NCBI GenBank assembly: GCA_003439945.1
Contig: QVRM01002037.1
Coordinates: 25,001 to 89,000, forward strand
Source: Dermanyssus gallinae
Taxonomy: Eukaryota; Arthropoda; Arachnida; Mesostigmata; Dermanyssidae
DNA length: 64,000 nt
Direction: 5' to 3'
Below the pieces are notes generated by a model. It worked only from the letters and a program-made list of their open reading frames with translations, did no database searches and was not told where the DNA came from. Made by a program: the position numbers and the translations under genes. Positions 10,460-21,099 of the stretch are shown piece after piece (position 1 is the first letter of the stretch; each line of letters starts with the position of its first letter).

Positions 10460-11510
10460 GATGCATCCTCTACGTTCGAAGCGGGCGCGATCAGTGGATG
10501 CCCACACTAGCTCTCCCAAACAAGCTAGCTACACACGAGCTGAAAAAGGGTCGTCCCAACTATAAAATCTGTATCGGTACCAGAAACACAATTGTTTGCT
10601 CCCAATGTGAACAGTTGGCTCACATATTCATATTGTGCACTCGAATACAGACACAAGATGTCGTCGGAAGAACAGTCGCTCCCTCGGAGTTTAAGTGTCA
10701 CCGCTGCAATCCGCCAGCTGACTCAGGCGAGGTGAACAAGGTAGCGATGATGAGATGGATAAGAATGATAATGATGATAATGCCAACGTCGATGCCGGCG
10801 ACATCGCATCGCTTGTGCGCTCACAATTGTCAAGGAGGTGCGTGCACTTCGCACGTAACGTCAAGATGCAGCTGCAACGCACAAACAAAAACCTCGAAAC
10901 GGACGTTGGCCATCTAACCACGATGCTGGCAAAGATGTCTACTTGCAACAGAACAAGTCCTGTGGACTGTAAGCATTCACACAAAGCCAGATCACGATCT
11001 CGCAATGATCGCTCCCGAATTCCTGAGTTTCGTTTGGACGCAAAAACGAGAGGCCGCAAAATCGCCAGAACCAGCCGACTGCAAGACATTCACAACAAAA
11101 GTCCGGTCCTCTGCCGAAAATTAAGCCGAACCGTAGGAAGCAGCGTCGTATTTTAAGCGTTAGAGTTTCGGCTAATTTCGCGAGCCTGGCAAACGTTCTC
11201 ACTAACTCGTGCGAACCCAGCCTCATCGCATGTCAGCATTACCGCAGTTGCACGAGCCAACTTTCGGAAACAGATGATCCTTGTATCTCGGCTAGACCTT
11301 AGTGTCACTGCCTGCCAAATGAATACTCACCTTACAAATAACAACATTAACGCGCTGCGAATACGCAAAATCACACCGAAGTTTGCCACATATTCTTCAT
11401 TTATTGTCGATATATCGTCTGAGCTAGACAAAGACAAGCTCTTTCGCGAATCTTTATGGGGGTCCGGAACACTTGTTATGGAGTATAAGGATAGCCAATA
11501 TTAATGTTGT
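10460..11510 (+). pseudogene. CR1-like LINE ORF1 (PHD-finger type), frameshifted
   Basis: An ATG at 10460 opens MHPLRSKRARSVDAHTSSPK, and the reading then jumps frame several times. A Cys/His-rich block at 10580-10720 reads VCSQCEQLAHIFILC and ends FKCHRCNPP, the spacing of a PHD-like finger. ORF1 proteins of CR1-group LINEs often carry such a finger. A charged, coiled region (10755-11156) and a C-terminal block to 11504 follow. The endonuclease and RT of the same element lie directly downstream on the same strand. Frameshifts and stops make it inactive. The 5' end is not defined. Confidence 0.55.
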
Positions 11511-11639
11511 AGAGACATTTCCAGCCGAAAGCCACTGACAAAACAGTGCGGACTTGTGCACACTTAACATATATACGGAACATTCAACGACACACACCCG
11601 AGACGAAAAGCTCAAAAATCAACTGCATTTCTTTTAACG

Positions 11640-12300
11640 CTGCATCTATTACCAAGAATTCTACATGTGACTCATAACTCAATTTTCTTCCGAGTACAAC
11701 GTTGACCTAGTATGAATCACCAAAACATGGGCTACCAATGACAAAATCTCCTCAGCCGAGCTGACACTGGGCGGTCGATATACAGTCTTTCGTAAAGACC
11801 GCAACAGCCGCGGTAGCGGTGTGTGCATTCTCGCTATATCCGAATTGCAAGCTATAGAAGTTTCTATTACGGATGAATCTACAGAGACCATTGCTATGGT
11901 CCAACATACTCTGTGGAACAGATCAAAAGTGCCGAGCTATTTGTTGTTATTTTTTACCTACGGGTACAACTTGTTGAGCGAATGACTACACTTTGCGATT
12001 TGCTTGATGAGCTCTTGCAAGTAAACATTTCGGTAATTCTAACGGGAGACTTCAACCAACCTAACATTCATTGGAGATGTATTGACATGTTCTCAAGCGA
12101 ACCCACGAACGGGTACATTTTTAGCTTTTTTTGTTGCCTTAGTGGTTTACTTGTGAACGTACCCACTAGACCACGCAGCGGTATCATTTTAGACTTTTTA
12201 TTTACTGACAATGAGGATATTATAACAGAGCTTTTCGTAGACGAGCCACCCGTAAAGTCCGAACTTGGACTATCGCGCAATCGCGGCTAACATTGCAGCC
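11640..12300 (+). pseudogene. APE-type endonuclease of the CR1-like LINE
   Basis: Across frames the translation reads SSAELTLGGRYTVFRKDRNS, then ILTGDFNQPNIHW, then LDFLFTDNED. The GDFN motif and the flanking blocks are those of apurinic-like endonuclease domains that nick the target DNA in CR1, Jockey and related LINEs. At least two frame changes and several stops are present. It lies between ORF1 and the RT, as expected for ORF2 of such elements. Confidence 0.7.
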
Positions 12301-12359
12301 ACCAACTGGCGCTTGTTTTTATCTTAATGTGACTCCATCGAATCACAATACACGTTATT

Positions 12360-13445
12360 TGTGAATGCCGTCATGTTTAGCATAGAGATGTTTACCCCGT
12401 TAAGAAAGCCTAACTCATCTATCTTGCAAATATTCATAGAGGACGCATCTAGGCGCTTACATAGTCTGACGCTATCGTCCCCTGCACACTCGCGCTCATC
12501 CACTCAATTGGCACGAGCCGCAACTCACAAAAGGCGGCTAGAGGGAGACAACCTAAACACTCGTAATACCAAAGACTTTTTTTCGATATGCTGGTCGCCG
12601 TTTAACACTGCAGCCTGGAGTGGCTCTACTTGGCAAACACACGGTCACCGGGAACTCCGACAAAGCGGCGGCTATGAAAGATAATTTTAAAAACGTATAT
12701 GTTCAGCCGCCTGGGATTCCCAAAACCATTAATTACATCCCCAGGGAGAAAGTGCTCACGGACCCTCGACAACGTTCCTCCAATTTTATTCAAAGAGCTT
12801 TCTGACAGTTTCGCTGAACCATTATTACTGATATTTACTCGCTCCTTCGAAGACGGTGAAGCACCGAGTTTCTTTCGGTAATCCATTATCACCCCGACGC
12901 ACAAAAAGGGTTCTCGTGCAGCACCAAAAAATTACAGACCGGTGTCTCAGTGTTCAAGACCTTGTTTGGTGTTAAAGAAAATAACTGTGGCTGAGCTTTA
13001 CACATTTCTTGATTCTCAAGACCTGTTGGACTTCTCACAAAATGGTTTTACAAAGGGTCGATCAACGGGTACCCAGTTACTGGAAGTAGCTCACGATTGG
13101 GCGCTGGCTCGAAATCGCAACAGTCCTATGCATGTTGTTTACTTTGATTTTGCACGTACATTCGATCGTGTTGACCATCATCTGTTTCTGACAAAGATGT
13201 CACCGTTAAGTATCGGCCCCAGAATCATAAACTGGTGCAGAGCATACCTGAGAGACCGTACATTTGTAATCAAAGTTGAAACATACCTATTCCGCGGTCG
13301 GCAGGTGTGTATCTGGTGTTTAGCAAGGATCATGCTTAGGCGCCCTAAGGTACACAATATTTGTACAGGATCTCTGGGCTATGCTTCGAGATATTGGTGT
13401 CACATATAAGCTGTATGCAGACGATCTTAAAATCTTTTTCGCGGT
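12360..13445 (+). pseudogene. Reverse transcriptase of the CR1-like LINE, 3' truncated
   Basis: Blocks in order: the linker; LDNVPPILFKELSDSFAEPL; THKKGSRAAPKNYRPVSQ; FTKGRSTGTQLLEV; VVYFDFARTFDRVDHH (catalytic block A); and YKLYADDLKIFF with the YADD catalytic box near 13415. Several frame changes separate them. Everything after YADD is lost. The coding sequence stops at about 13445, where a Tc1-like terminal fragment begins, so that fragment probably inserted into or truncated the LINE. The RT resembles the one at 44.66-46.08 kb (YADDVKLYS). Confidence 0.8.
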
Positions 13446-13625
13446 GTAGCTGTACCAAATGTGAAAAACTCGTGGTTCAAAGTAATCCGATACCCCAAAT
13501 GTCTATAAAAGTCACCGCTGTTACTCTGTGAGCATGTATCACTGTGATCTTTACACGATTGGTTATAATAAATGCGCGAAATGTAACAAAAATGGGTGAC
13601 CCTATATTTTTTCAGGGACTGTATG
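13442..13625. repeat. Tc1-like transposon terminal fragment
   Basis: GGTGTAGCTGTACCAAATGT...CTCGTGGTTCAAAG matches the complement of the left end of the Tc1-like element at 54.58 kb. AGTAATCCGATACCCCAAATG...GCTGTTACTCTGTGAGCA matches its right end at 55.79-55.85 kb. A block AAAAATGGGTGACCCTATAT near 13590 again matches the left end. It looks like a solo end or a short internally deleted copy. Confidence 0.6.
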
Positions 13626-13694
13626 TGGGTCAACAGATTTTTTTTAAATTTTCTAACGATTCTTTACGGACAAAGCCAAAAAAACTTTTTTGTA

Positions 13695-13721
13695 TATATA
13701 TATATATATATATATATATAC
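13695..13721. repeat. (TA)n inside a TTTGTATA...TATACAAA palindrome
   Basis: The TA run is bounded by complementary TTTG/CAAA, making the whole block self-complementary. Confidence 0.85.
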
Positions 13722-13789
13722 AAAGGGAAGTACAAAGTAAGCTTAGACTTAGTAGTAGGATTGAAAAATATCACAAATAAAAGATGGGT

Positions 13790-14462
13790 TAAACAGATGC
13801 AGCTGGTAAAAACGGCACTTAGGATTAAAACGAAGTGAGACCGCAGAGTAGAGTTCGCAGCTAGGGAGATTGGGTACAATTGTCAGCAATGGGCAAGAGC
13901 GAGGGTATCAGAGAAGTTGGAGAAATTGAAGGTAAACAAGTCATATACTAGTGAGTGGGCTAGTGGCAGATGTCAGGGCAGGCATGCTAGATACAAGGAT
14001 GCATAGAGCTAAATATAAGGAGGGGCAAAGTACAGAATGTCGAGCATGTGGGCTAGAGAATGAGTCAATCAAACATATTTGTAATATCTAGGTAGCGACA
14101 ATAAGGACACTCACCGTTCGTGTAACCGGCTTAATCAGCGCCGACGCCAAAGAGGCTCTCTGGTTTATTTCAGACCATTTTACAGGCATTTCCTGCGCCC
14201 CCTGGTGGCAGGTAATCCCCCGCCCCGGGCGGTGCGCTTCCATCAATCATTATCATCATAAATCATTATCCACATCCATCCATCTCATACACTGCAATAT
14301 TATTAAAGAATGTATAGCCTTAGGGGGGAGCAGAGATATAGAGCTGTCGGACGCCCTAGCTCTAGGACCAAATGTTAAAAATGACCTGGTCGATATTACA
14401 AAGAAAATGGAAAGCAAATACTCAGTAGGTGTTGAAGTAGACATGGATTATATGGATGCGTA
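13790..14462 (+). pseudogene. LINE C-terminal region, family B, split by an insertion
   Basis: Across frames: RVEFAAREIGYNCQQWARAR, then RAGMLDTRMHRAKYKEGQS-like residues, then CRACGLENESIKHICN. After the 14088-14292 insertion the frame resumes with IIKECIALGGSRDIELSDAL and LGPNVKNDLVDITKKMESKY. The AGML..R...AKY and C-x2-C...H...C order matches 8.76-9.27 kb. The element is 5' truncated next to the (TA)n at 13.7 kb. Confidence 0.7.
14088..14292. mobile_element. About 205-bp insertion with 8-bp TSD
   Basis: It interrupts the LINE reading KHICNI/IKECIA. The host sequence TGTAATAT (14080-14087) is repeated as TGCAATAT (14293-14300). The insert has no terminal inverted repeats. It ends in ATCATT/CATC-type simple sequence, suggesting a short retroposon rather than a MITE. 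It carries GCGCCCCCTGGTGGC at 14195-14209 (see findings) and an AGGACACTCACC word that also occurs at 23.78 kb. Confidence 0.6.
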
Positions 14463-14564
14463 GGTAATATATATGCTGCCGCTCTCAGCGCCCCTGTTAT
14501 AAAAGGGTGACATGTGTATTTAGGTATACATGCCAAGCGAACAATAAATCAATATATTTCGATG

Positions 14565-14565
<1 letters not shown>

Positions 14566-14595
<30 letters not shown>
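14566..14595. repeat. (TA)n microsatellite
   Basis: About 15 TA units. Confidence 0.95.
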
Positions 14596-14596
<1 letters not shown>

Positions 14597-14754
14597 CCTC
14601 GAAATCTATTTAGCAATTTTCATTGTGCTATTTAAAGTGTATTTTTTATTTAAATTTAAGTATTTTAGAGCGGAGCGAATAATTAGCACGTGGCAAGACT
14701 GCCCTATTGGCCGTTCTACCCATGCGTAAAGGAAACCCTTCTAAGCTGGCAGGA

Positions 14755-15020
14755 TGGCAGCGACTAACGTTATGTCATTAAAAATCGAAGGCAGAGGCTT
14801 TAACGGAATTATATGGGCTCTGCATGAATGAAAGAACTCTGGGGCCATGATGTGACATCCTTTGTAGTGGTATCGGGCGAACGCTAGCGCGACAGACGCG
14901 GAACCCAAATGCGTGATTTCTCTAGACTTAGAGAATATCGCACCCATTGCCTCGTATGGTATAAAGGCCGTATAGCACCAGTTGGGAACGACTGATTAAA
15001 CTGCCCTTTTCAGGTTCACC
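14755..15020 (+). pseudogene. Family A RT C-terminal relic
   Basis: The plus-strand reading includes ATNVMSLKIEGRGFNG and LDLENIAPIASYGIKAV, matching the post-YADD thumb region of the family A RT at 33.77-35.08 kb (...FKIKIAPIITYCLRAI...). It is heavily mutated, and a second family A copy is inserted in it at 15034. Confidence 0.5.
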
Positions 15021-15033
15021 ATAATTGGTGACG

Positions 15034-15421
15034 CATCAGAAACCGCTGCTCTTATTCAGTTTAGAGAAAACTTTATGAAGAAAGTTCGAGCAGTTCCCGG
15101 AAGCTTCTTTAATTCGCCAGCAATGGTCACACAGAACTGGCAGAGACCACTACAACCCAACCGACATCTCGTGACCCGCTATTCACTTCACGGGTTTCAC
15201 CATAAACTCTACCATCGAAGAGGCTTCCACGATCCTAATGTCGGCTGTGTGTGCTGTTTATGTAACCAGCCGTGCCCTATCTACCATCTCGATACTTGTC
15301 AGAGAGCTATTTCTCTTACGCAGTTAGCTCGATGATGTTTTAATACTTATCTATAAACATGTGTTTTATTACAATGATCTATATATACATACCATACATA
15401 TGGTGCAATAAATAAATGATG
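15034..15421 (+). mobile_element. Family A LINE, 5'-truncated copy with 13-bp TSD
   Basis: The insert is bounded by ATAATTGGTGACG at 15021-15033 and 15422-15434, a perfect target duplication. The frame 15075-15335 ends in the family's C-terminal Cys/His block: LHGFHHKLYHRRGFH, then CVCCLCNQPCPIYHLDTC. The 3' end carries ACCATACATATGGT (15391-15404) followed by about 17 nt containing GCAATAAATAAATGATG. There is no poly(A) tail. It encodes only the last 86 or so residues of the polyprotein. Confidence 0.8.
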
Positions 15422-15718
15422 ATAATTGGTGACGAGTGTCTACTCGAAACGAGCATGCCAGACTACTGGCAACATCTGGCTGTTGGTAAAGGTGGTTGAA
15501 GTGACATTTTAGTTGCCTTGGAAAGTTGCCTAAACATTTGAACCATGGATCGTCGGTTACGTTTAAACGCTGTAATCCAATGTAATCAATGTAATCGAAT
15601 ACGTTCATTGTGCTATTAGCTAAATCATATGTTGTGTTGCTATTAGGCCAATTGTGATAAATATAAAAATATTGCTATTGTAATGGAATAAGTTAATTGT
15701 GTTATTAATAAAATGCTA

Positions 15719-15778
<60 letters not shown>

Positions 15779-15805
15779 TATTATTATTATTATTATTATT
15801 ATTAT
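15719..15805. repeat. (TTA)n microsatellite
   Basis: About 29 TTA units with one interruption. Confidence 0.95.
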
Positions 15806-16243
15806 CTCAAATGTGGCTCGTGCGCGTGCCGCTATCGTTACTAATTAACATAATATCAAATCACCTTTACTTGTAAGTATGGTATGTAGTTCTTAATAAA
15901 ACTTACACATGAAAAGCTCATATGATTTAACCGCATGTGATTGTAGCAATCAAATGATAACACTGACTTACCTAACCTTACCCTGATTAAGCACTAACTT
16001 AATCTGACCTGCAACAAGGCTAGACTTTTCGTTAGCTAAAGCACTCGGAATACCACGACACAGTTGTCAGTTTACATGCTGTCGTATACGATTCTAGCTC
16101 AACCAAAACCAACTAAATGTTGGACGAACTAAATTTATAAACTGGTCAAAGTTGTGGCAAACATTGAGCATTACTAGCTGTTGCTATGCTCTTCCTATGT
16201 ATGGACTCACAAAATAAAATATAACGGCAAAATCAGGTCATTC
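15806..16243. other. No gene recognised
   Basis: AT-rich DNA without motifs or repeats shared with the rest of the window. Confidence 0.5.
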
Positions 16244-16254
16244 GATTACACGCG

Positions 16255-16290
<36 letters not shown>

Positions 16291-16301
16291 CGTGTGTAAT
16301 C
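16244..16301. repeat. Inverted repeat around (TA)n
   Basis: GATTACACGCGATTATA (16244-16260) and the complement of 16285-16301 (GATTACACACGATTATA) match at 16 of 17 positions. The intervening bases are all TA. Confidence 0.85.
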
Positions 16302-17600
16302 TAATAATATATATATGCATACATATACGGACCTTTGAATGCAGCATGATTAGCGCATAGCTCATATGAAACTCACTCTAGATGGCTAATGAGCTAGGCA
16401 TATTGATACTGATGACTCTAAAACGGATTATAGACTCGTGTCGTTTATGACCTGCGTGCGCACTAAACGAGTCGTAAGTTTCCTCTCTCAGTACGTTCGT
16501 ATCGTTTCACTCCTTCGAACCCAGCACAAAGGGCTCTCGCGTGACGCCGCAGCCTCCGGCCTTAGCCTCTCCCGCCGACTCTCTCTCTTTAGTAGTTCGC
16601 CGATGTGACAAGAACCCCGATTTACTGGCGTTGGCGTTCAGAGCCGCGCTAGCTTGCATTCGACGGTTTGCTGGTTGCTTGGTTGTCTGTGGTCGGTGTT
16701 GGTTACAGAAAACGACTACGACAACGACAGGTTTCCAGGAACCCTTTTCGGCACAGAAAACTCGATAGGCTTCGTCGCCCGTTTTACGGACAGCGCGAGC
16801 CAGAGCACCACGAGCCTCCTTCAGCGTTCGCGTTCCGTAGGCGGTCACACAACACTGACCGGATTCTGTGGGCATCAGCTCAGCTCATAGCTTAGAGAGA
16901 TGAACAAGACGAAAAAAGGGCGATTAAGTACGAGAGATGATAACGAAGAAGTTGTAGTAGTAGAAGTAGAAGTAGAAGAAGACGAAGAAGAAGAAGAAGT
17001 AGAAGTAGAAGAATAATCACGAGATGAAGACTAAGAGACACACAGAGACAGAGAAGACATCGTGCGAAAAGCGAATCGTTAAGCAAGAGAGCATCAGCAC
17101 CCTAGACTGCTGCACATCTACCACCTTTTCTTTCAGTAGACGACTCTAGTAGCTCACCGAGTGACAACAGGTTGGCGTCGGCAGCCGATACGGCGACAGG
17201 TAGTTGAAGCGGTAGTTTTCCATCTCTCCCCTCTGCCTCTCTCTCTCTTGCTCGCTGGCGCTTTATAAGACGAGGGCCGATTTGTCACTGCCGCAGATCT
17301 CAATGATTTCGCTGTCGTTGTCGCTGCGCCAAAGCCCCCTGTTCTTTGCTACTGGTGCTATTACTGCTGTCGATGTTTTTGATGCCGGTTGTATCGTCGG
17401 TCTTGTATCACTCCGCTACCGTGAGAAGGGCCGAAGCGGCCATCTCATTCGTATGCATGTGTGTACGTGGTCGGTCGTCGGGTGAACTGCAATGGGAGGA
17501 AGCTCACCCCCCACTAACTTAAGATAGAAGCAGGGGAGACCCATCTAGAGCGTAAAGCCGGCTTCCTACGAAGAGAGCCACGTACAAGAAAACAACAAGC
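16302..17600. other. GC-rich and GAA/GA-rich stretch; no gene recognised
   Basis: There is a GAAGAA/GTAGAA run at 16940-17030, a CT-rich run near 17220-17255, and several overlapping open frames without known motifs on both strands. Confidence 0.4.
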
Positions 17601-17609
17601 AAATAACAA

Positions 17610-18065
17610 ACTGCAGACCCATAACCCACGGCTATCCCCAGGGCGATAATCTCAGCTCGCTCTTATTCTCACTCTTACTCAGTGATCATTCAAGCGTTAT
17701 CAATGACCACCTACCCCTGGGTCAGCAAAACTCTCTATGCCAATGATCTTGTGGTATATAGTAGAGTGTTCATGGATCTAGAAAGGTTTCTGAGGATGCT
17801 GAAGACATACAGCAAGAAAAATGGCTTAACGATTAACGTATCGAAAACAAAGGCTATGAAATTCAGATCCGGGGAACCCCTGAAGAGAAGTGACAGGCTT
17901 AGTTTGTGAGGTGTTTCTGTAGAATTTGTCTCGGAGTTTACTTATCTGGGTGTTAAACTAACGCCAAGCGGCACATCTTTCGCGGCCCACATATCTCAGC
18001 GAACTAATAGCAGCATCGTCGCCATGACATCAATCCCGGCTCCACAGAAGCTCTCAGTAAAACAG
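17610..18065 (+). pseudogene. Family A RT relic (YADD mutated to YAND)
   Basis: Across frames: THGYPQGDNLSSLLFSLLLS, then TLYANDLVVYSRVFMDLERF and KKNGLTINVSKTKAMKF, then FVSEFTYLGVKLTPSGTSF. The block order (QGD; YxDD; NxxKTK; YLGV) is that of RT motifs B to E. The catalytic YADD has become YAND. It ends at about 18065, near the 3' end of the minus-strand R1-type element. Confidence 0.7.
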
Positions 18066-18109
18066 CTCTAATACGTTTTTTTGTTGTTTTATTGCTGAAA
18101 CGTCTCAGC

Positions 18110-18394
18110 ATTACTTTGGGGGATTACGCGAATCCAGACGGACATGCGCCACCCCAGCCATGGTGACTAGTCTGGGACTCGCAACTCCTACATTCTACTC
18201 CAATCTGGCATCATCCGGCGTCTCATGTCTGCCTTGATGCAGCTCAGACGCGTCAGCCAGTCCGTTAACGCCTTCCACAGCTCCGCCACCTGGAGATGCG
18301 TCGAGAGTCATCGCCTGGAGCGTCCCTAGCTGTCCCTGCCTAATCATAAGGCTGGTTCGCCTTTGCTGCCTATTCCCCCTTCTTTCCCTGTCAC
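18110..18394 (-). other. 3' UTR of the R1-type element
   Basis: GC-rich, non-coding DNA directly downstream of the ORF2 stop on the minus strand, with the composition of the element rather than of its AT-rich neighbours. The exact 3' end is not defined. Confidence 0.4.
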
Positions 18395-20360
18395 CTACGG
18401 GCGCTTTCTTTCGACTATATTGAGGGCGATTGTTGAACGAGCTCTCCTGGCAGTTTCCTTGGCCACCTTTAAGGACATGATAGTCTCAAAGTAGGCACAG
18501 GACTTCCTCCACGCCTTCGCCGAAATCAGCATGTGTGCTACAACCTTCTTGATCGGCTTTCCTCTCACGGGGGTCGCACCCGCGTCTCTCGCTTCTTGGA
18601 GGGCCGGACTCCGCAGAACTGTATGCTCGACATCGTCCGTCTCACCCGATCTGCATAACGCGCAGATGTCGACACTCGCCTCGTTAATTCTTACCATGTA
18701 CGTTTGGAACTGGTCTCTATCTAGCTGTTGTTAAATCCAGATCGCCATCCTTCCATCTTTCGACCCGTTCACTCGCCAGCAGATCCCATGGCAGCATCTT
18801 AGACAGGACCAGGAAAGCCGTGGTCCACACCGTGCGGTAAGTTTGGCAGTCGCGAGTGGCTACCGGCCGATGTGACAATCGAAGCGCCCCTGTTTTTTTT
18901 GTGTCCTCAGCGCCATGTATGCCCACACTGGAGCCGCGTGGGCATACATAGCGCTACCGACTCTGCTACACTGGCCAGCAGGTGCCGCCTGCCTTCTGTG
19001 CAGCCGCCGACTCTGGGCTATAACCGCGCCAGGCCGGCCGCGACTTCGTGGGCTTTACCAGCCACATGCTGGATATGCGCCGATCCATTGAGACCTTTGA
19101 CGAGCACCACTCCGAGATACTTTGCTGTCCGAGCAAGCTTGACGGGATGACCGTTTAGACGCAGGCAGATGTTCCTGGTTTTCTTCTTGCCTGTAAGGTA
19201 CAGTGCTTCCATCTTGTGCGGGGCCAGTCTTAGAGAATGGTCTTCCATCCACTCTGCCACCTGCTCCAAGGCTTCATTAGCGGCATACTCCCGGGCCCCA
19301 GTTCCCCGGGCCGTGATAACCAGCGCCGAGTCATCGGCATAGGCCATGTCAACACCCGCCGGTAGGTCCGGCAGCTCGAGGACCTCGTCATAAGCTAGGT
19401 TCCATAGAATCAGCTCTAAAACCGACCCCTGAAGAACTCCCGCAGAGATTTCATAATCCTGGCCGCCGGCCGACAGTCTTCTTTCCGATAGGTAGGACAA
19501 AATTATCCGGCGAATGTATGGCGATATGTCCTTGCGTCCATGGCCACCTCCCAGCTCATGGAGTTGAAGGCATTCTTGACATCCAGAGGGACGAACACAA
19601 CGAAGTCCCTTGTTTTCGAGGTCTTCGTTAACTGTTCGGCCGCCCGTTCCAAAATCCGGTAAGCGTGGACTTTCCCTTACGGAAATCGTACAGGGCGTCT
19701 GACAGGGCCCCTTTAAGCTCAATCTCAACGTTGAGTCTTTCAACGATAACATTCTCTAAGATCTTGCCCTATTGTGTCAAGAAGACATAGGCCAGTAAGC
19801 AGAACTACTTGTTAAAGCATTGCGTTCTCTCGTTGGTTTGGGGATTAGGACCAGGTTGGCGTTTTTCCACAGCCGCGGAAATCGCCCTTCTCTTAGAAGG
19901 CGCATCACCAGTGCTTGAAACAGCTTCGGCCATCGCTGCACCAGCAGCTTTGCCGCTCCAGGAGGTACTCCATCTGGGCCGGGTGCTTTTCTAGGTGTCA
20001 ATCGCTGCCATGCTCGCTCGACCTCCTCCAACGTCACTTCGAGAATGTCTTCTTCAGCAACCAGTCCTCCCCGTCGCCTCTCCACGGGTGAACCGGGAAC
20101 AAGCTATGGACCTGATCCTTTTGAAAATCCGGCGGGAGTCTCGGAGAAGGCGCCTGGAGCCTGGCCATAACGGTTCGGTACGCTTACTCCCACACGTCTC
20201 TCTCCACGTCCTCTGCCAGCTGTTTCCACGCCTGTACCTTACTCTTCCAGATGAGACCTTGAAGGTCCTTGCGGGCAGCTCTGTAACTTTCCAAGAGTGT
20301 GGCCAATTGCTCGTCAACGACTAGCCTAGTTTCCCCTCGGTTCACCCTTCCACTCAGCCA
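18395..20360 (-). pseudogene. R1-type LINE ORF2: reverse transcriptase and C-terminal finger
   Basis: Blocks in minus-strand order: WQRLTPRKAPGPDGVPPGAA and FPRLWKNANLVLIPKPTR (19777-20085), then 19018-19752 with YISPYI-like and VLQGSVLELILWNLAYDEVL, MAYADDSALVITARGTGA (catalytic YADD near 19350), HKMEALYLTGKKK and YLGVVLVKGL. Last comes 18395-18697 with ICALCRSGETDDVEHTVLRS, the C-terminal CCHC-type finger of R1 elements. The reading breaks between these parts and inside the finger (C to S). It is the most complete R1-type RT in the window but is not intact. It is not in rDNA, although classical R1 inserts in 28S genes. Confidence 0.85.
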
Positions 20361-20386
20361 GCTGCGTTGCCTAGAATACGCCTCGT

Positions 20387-21002
20387 TTAGCCTTGTGCAT
20401 CGCTTTCTCGCTTCCCCGATATCTTTGCTCCATCAGTAAACGGACCGGTGACGTCGGTCACCTCCGCCGTTCGGGTGGGGCGGGCCAGCCTTTGTACACG
20501 CGGCAATGAGTGTTTAATGAGTTGATTTTCGTCCTCCGTTCCTACTTCCATTCGGAGGCCCCCGTCGTTAACAGCCATAAGCCCCTGCTCTGCTATCCAT
20601 TCCAGTAAGTATCTGTCCTCTTTCCAAAGAGTTACGACTACCCCATGCAGTAATGGCCGAGTTAAAGTCCCCGGTATCAATCAATGGTTTTCCCTCGTGC
20701 GTGCCTAAACTACGGCCTAGTTGACCCAGGAAGACCTGAAACTCCTGTGTCTTCCTACTAGGTGAAAAATAACAAGAGTAGAGAACCCCCACCCCGTCTA
20801 ATTCCACCCACTGCGAAGCCACTTTCGCCACTCTCCTGAGCCCGTACTGCTCATTTGGCGTTGTCCTCTCCTGTCCACCAGGTTGCCGCATCGATGCGTT
20901 CATCGGTATTTTTAGTTCTGAAAGGAGGCATAGTGCTATGCCCCTCTCCGGAACCGTCTCGTCAAGCAGGTCGTGTGCAGCTCTGCACCGGTTGAGGTTC
21001 AC
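20387..21002 (-). pseudogene. R1-type LINE ORF2: APE endonuclease
   Basis: 20568-21002 reads MNLNRCRAAHDLLDETVPER then GIALCLLSELKIP, VGVLYSCYFSPSRKTQEF and LIDTGDFNSAITAWGSR. The N-terminal NLNRCRAAHDLL and the GDFN...WGS blocks are typical of R1-clade endonuclease domains. A frame change near 20.6 kb leads into the linker, where a different frame covers 20387-20680. The endonuclease would nick the target for target-primed reverse transcription. Confidence 0.8.
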
Positions 21003-21099
21003 CTAAAGTATTCCAATCATTAGAAGTACCATTGGCTTCCCCTCCCTTGGCTGCGGCACCAGCGACAGCGACGCTGATGGCAGCACGCCCTCTCCTGCT

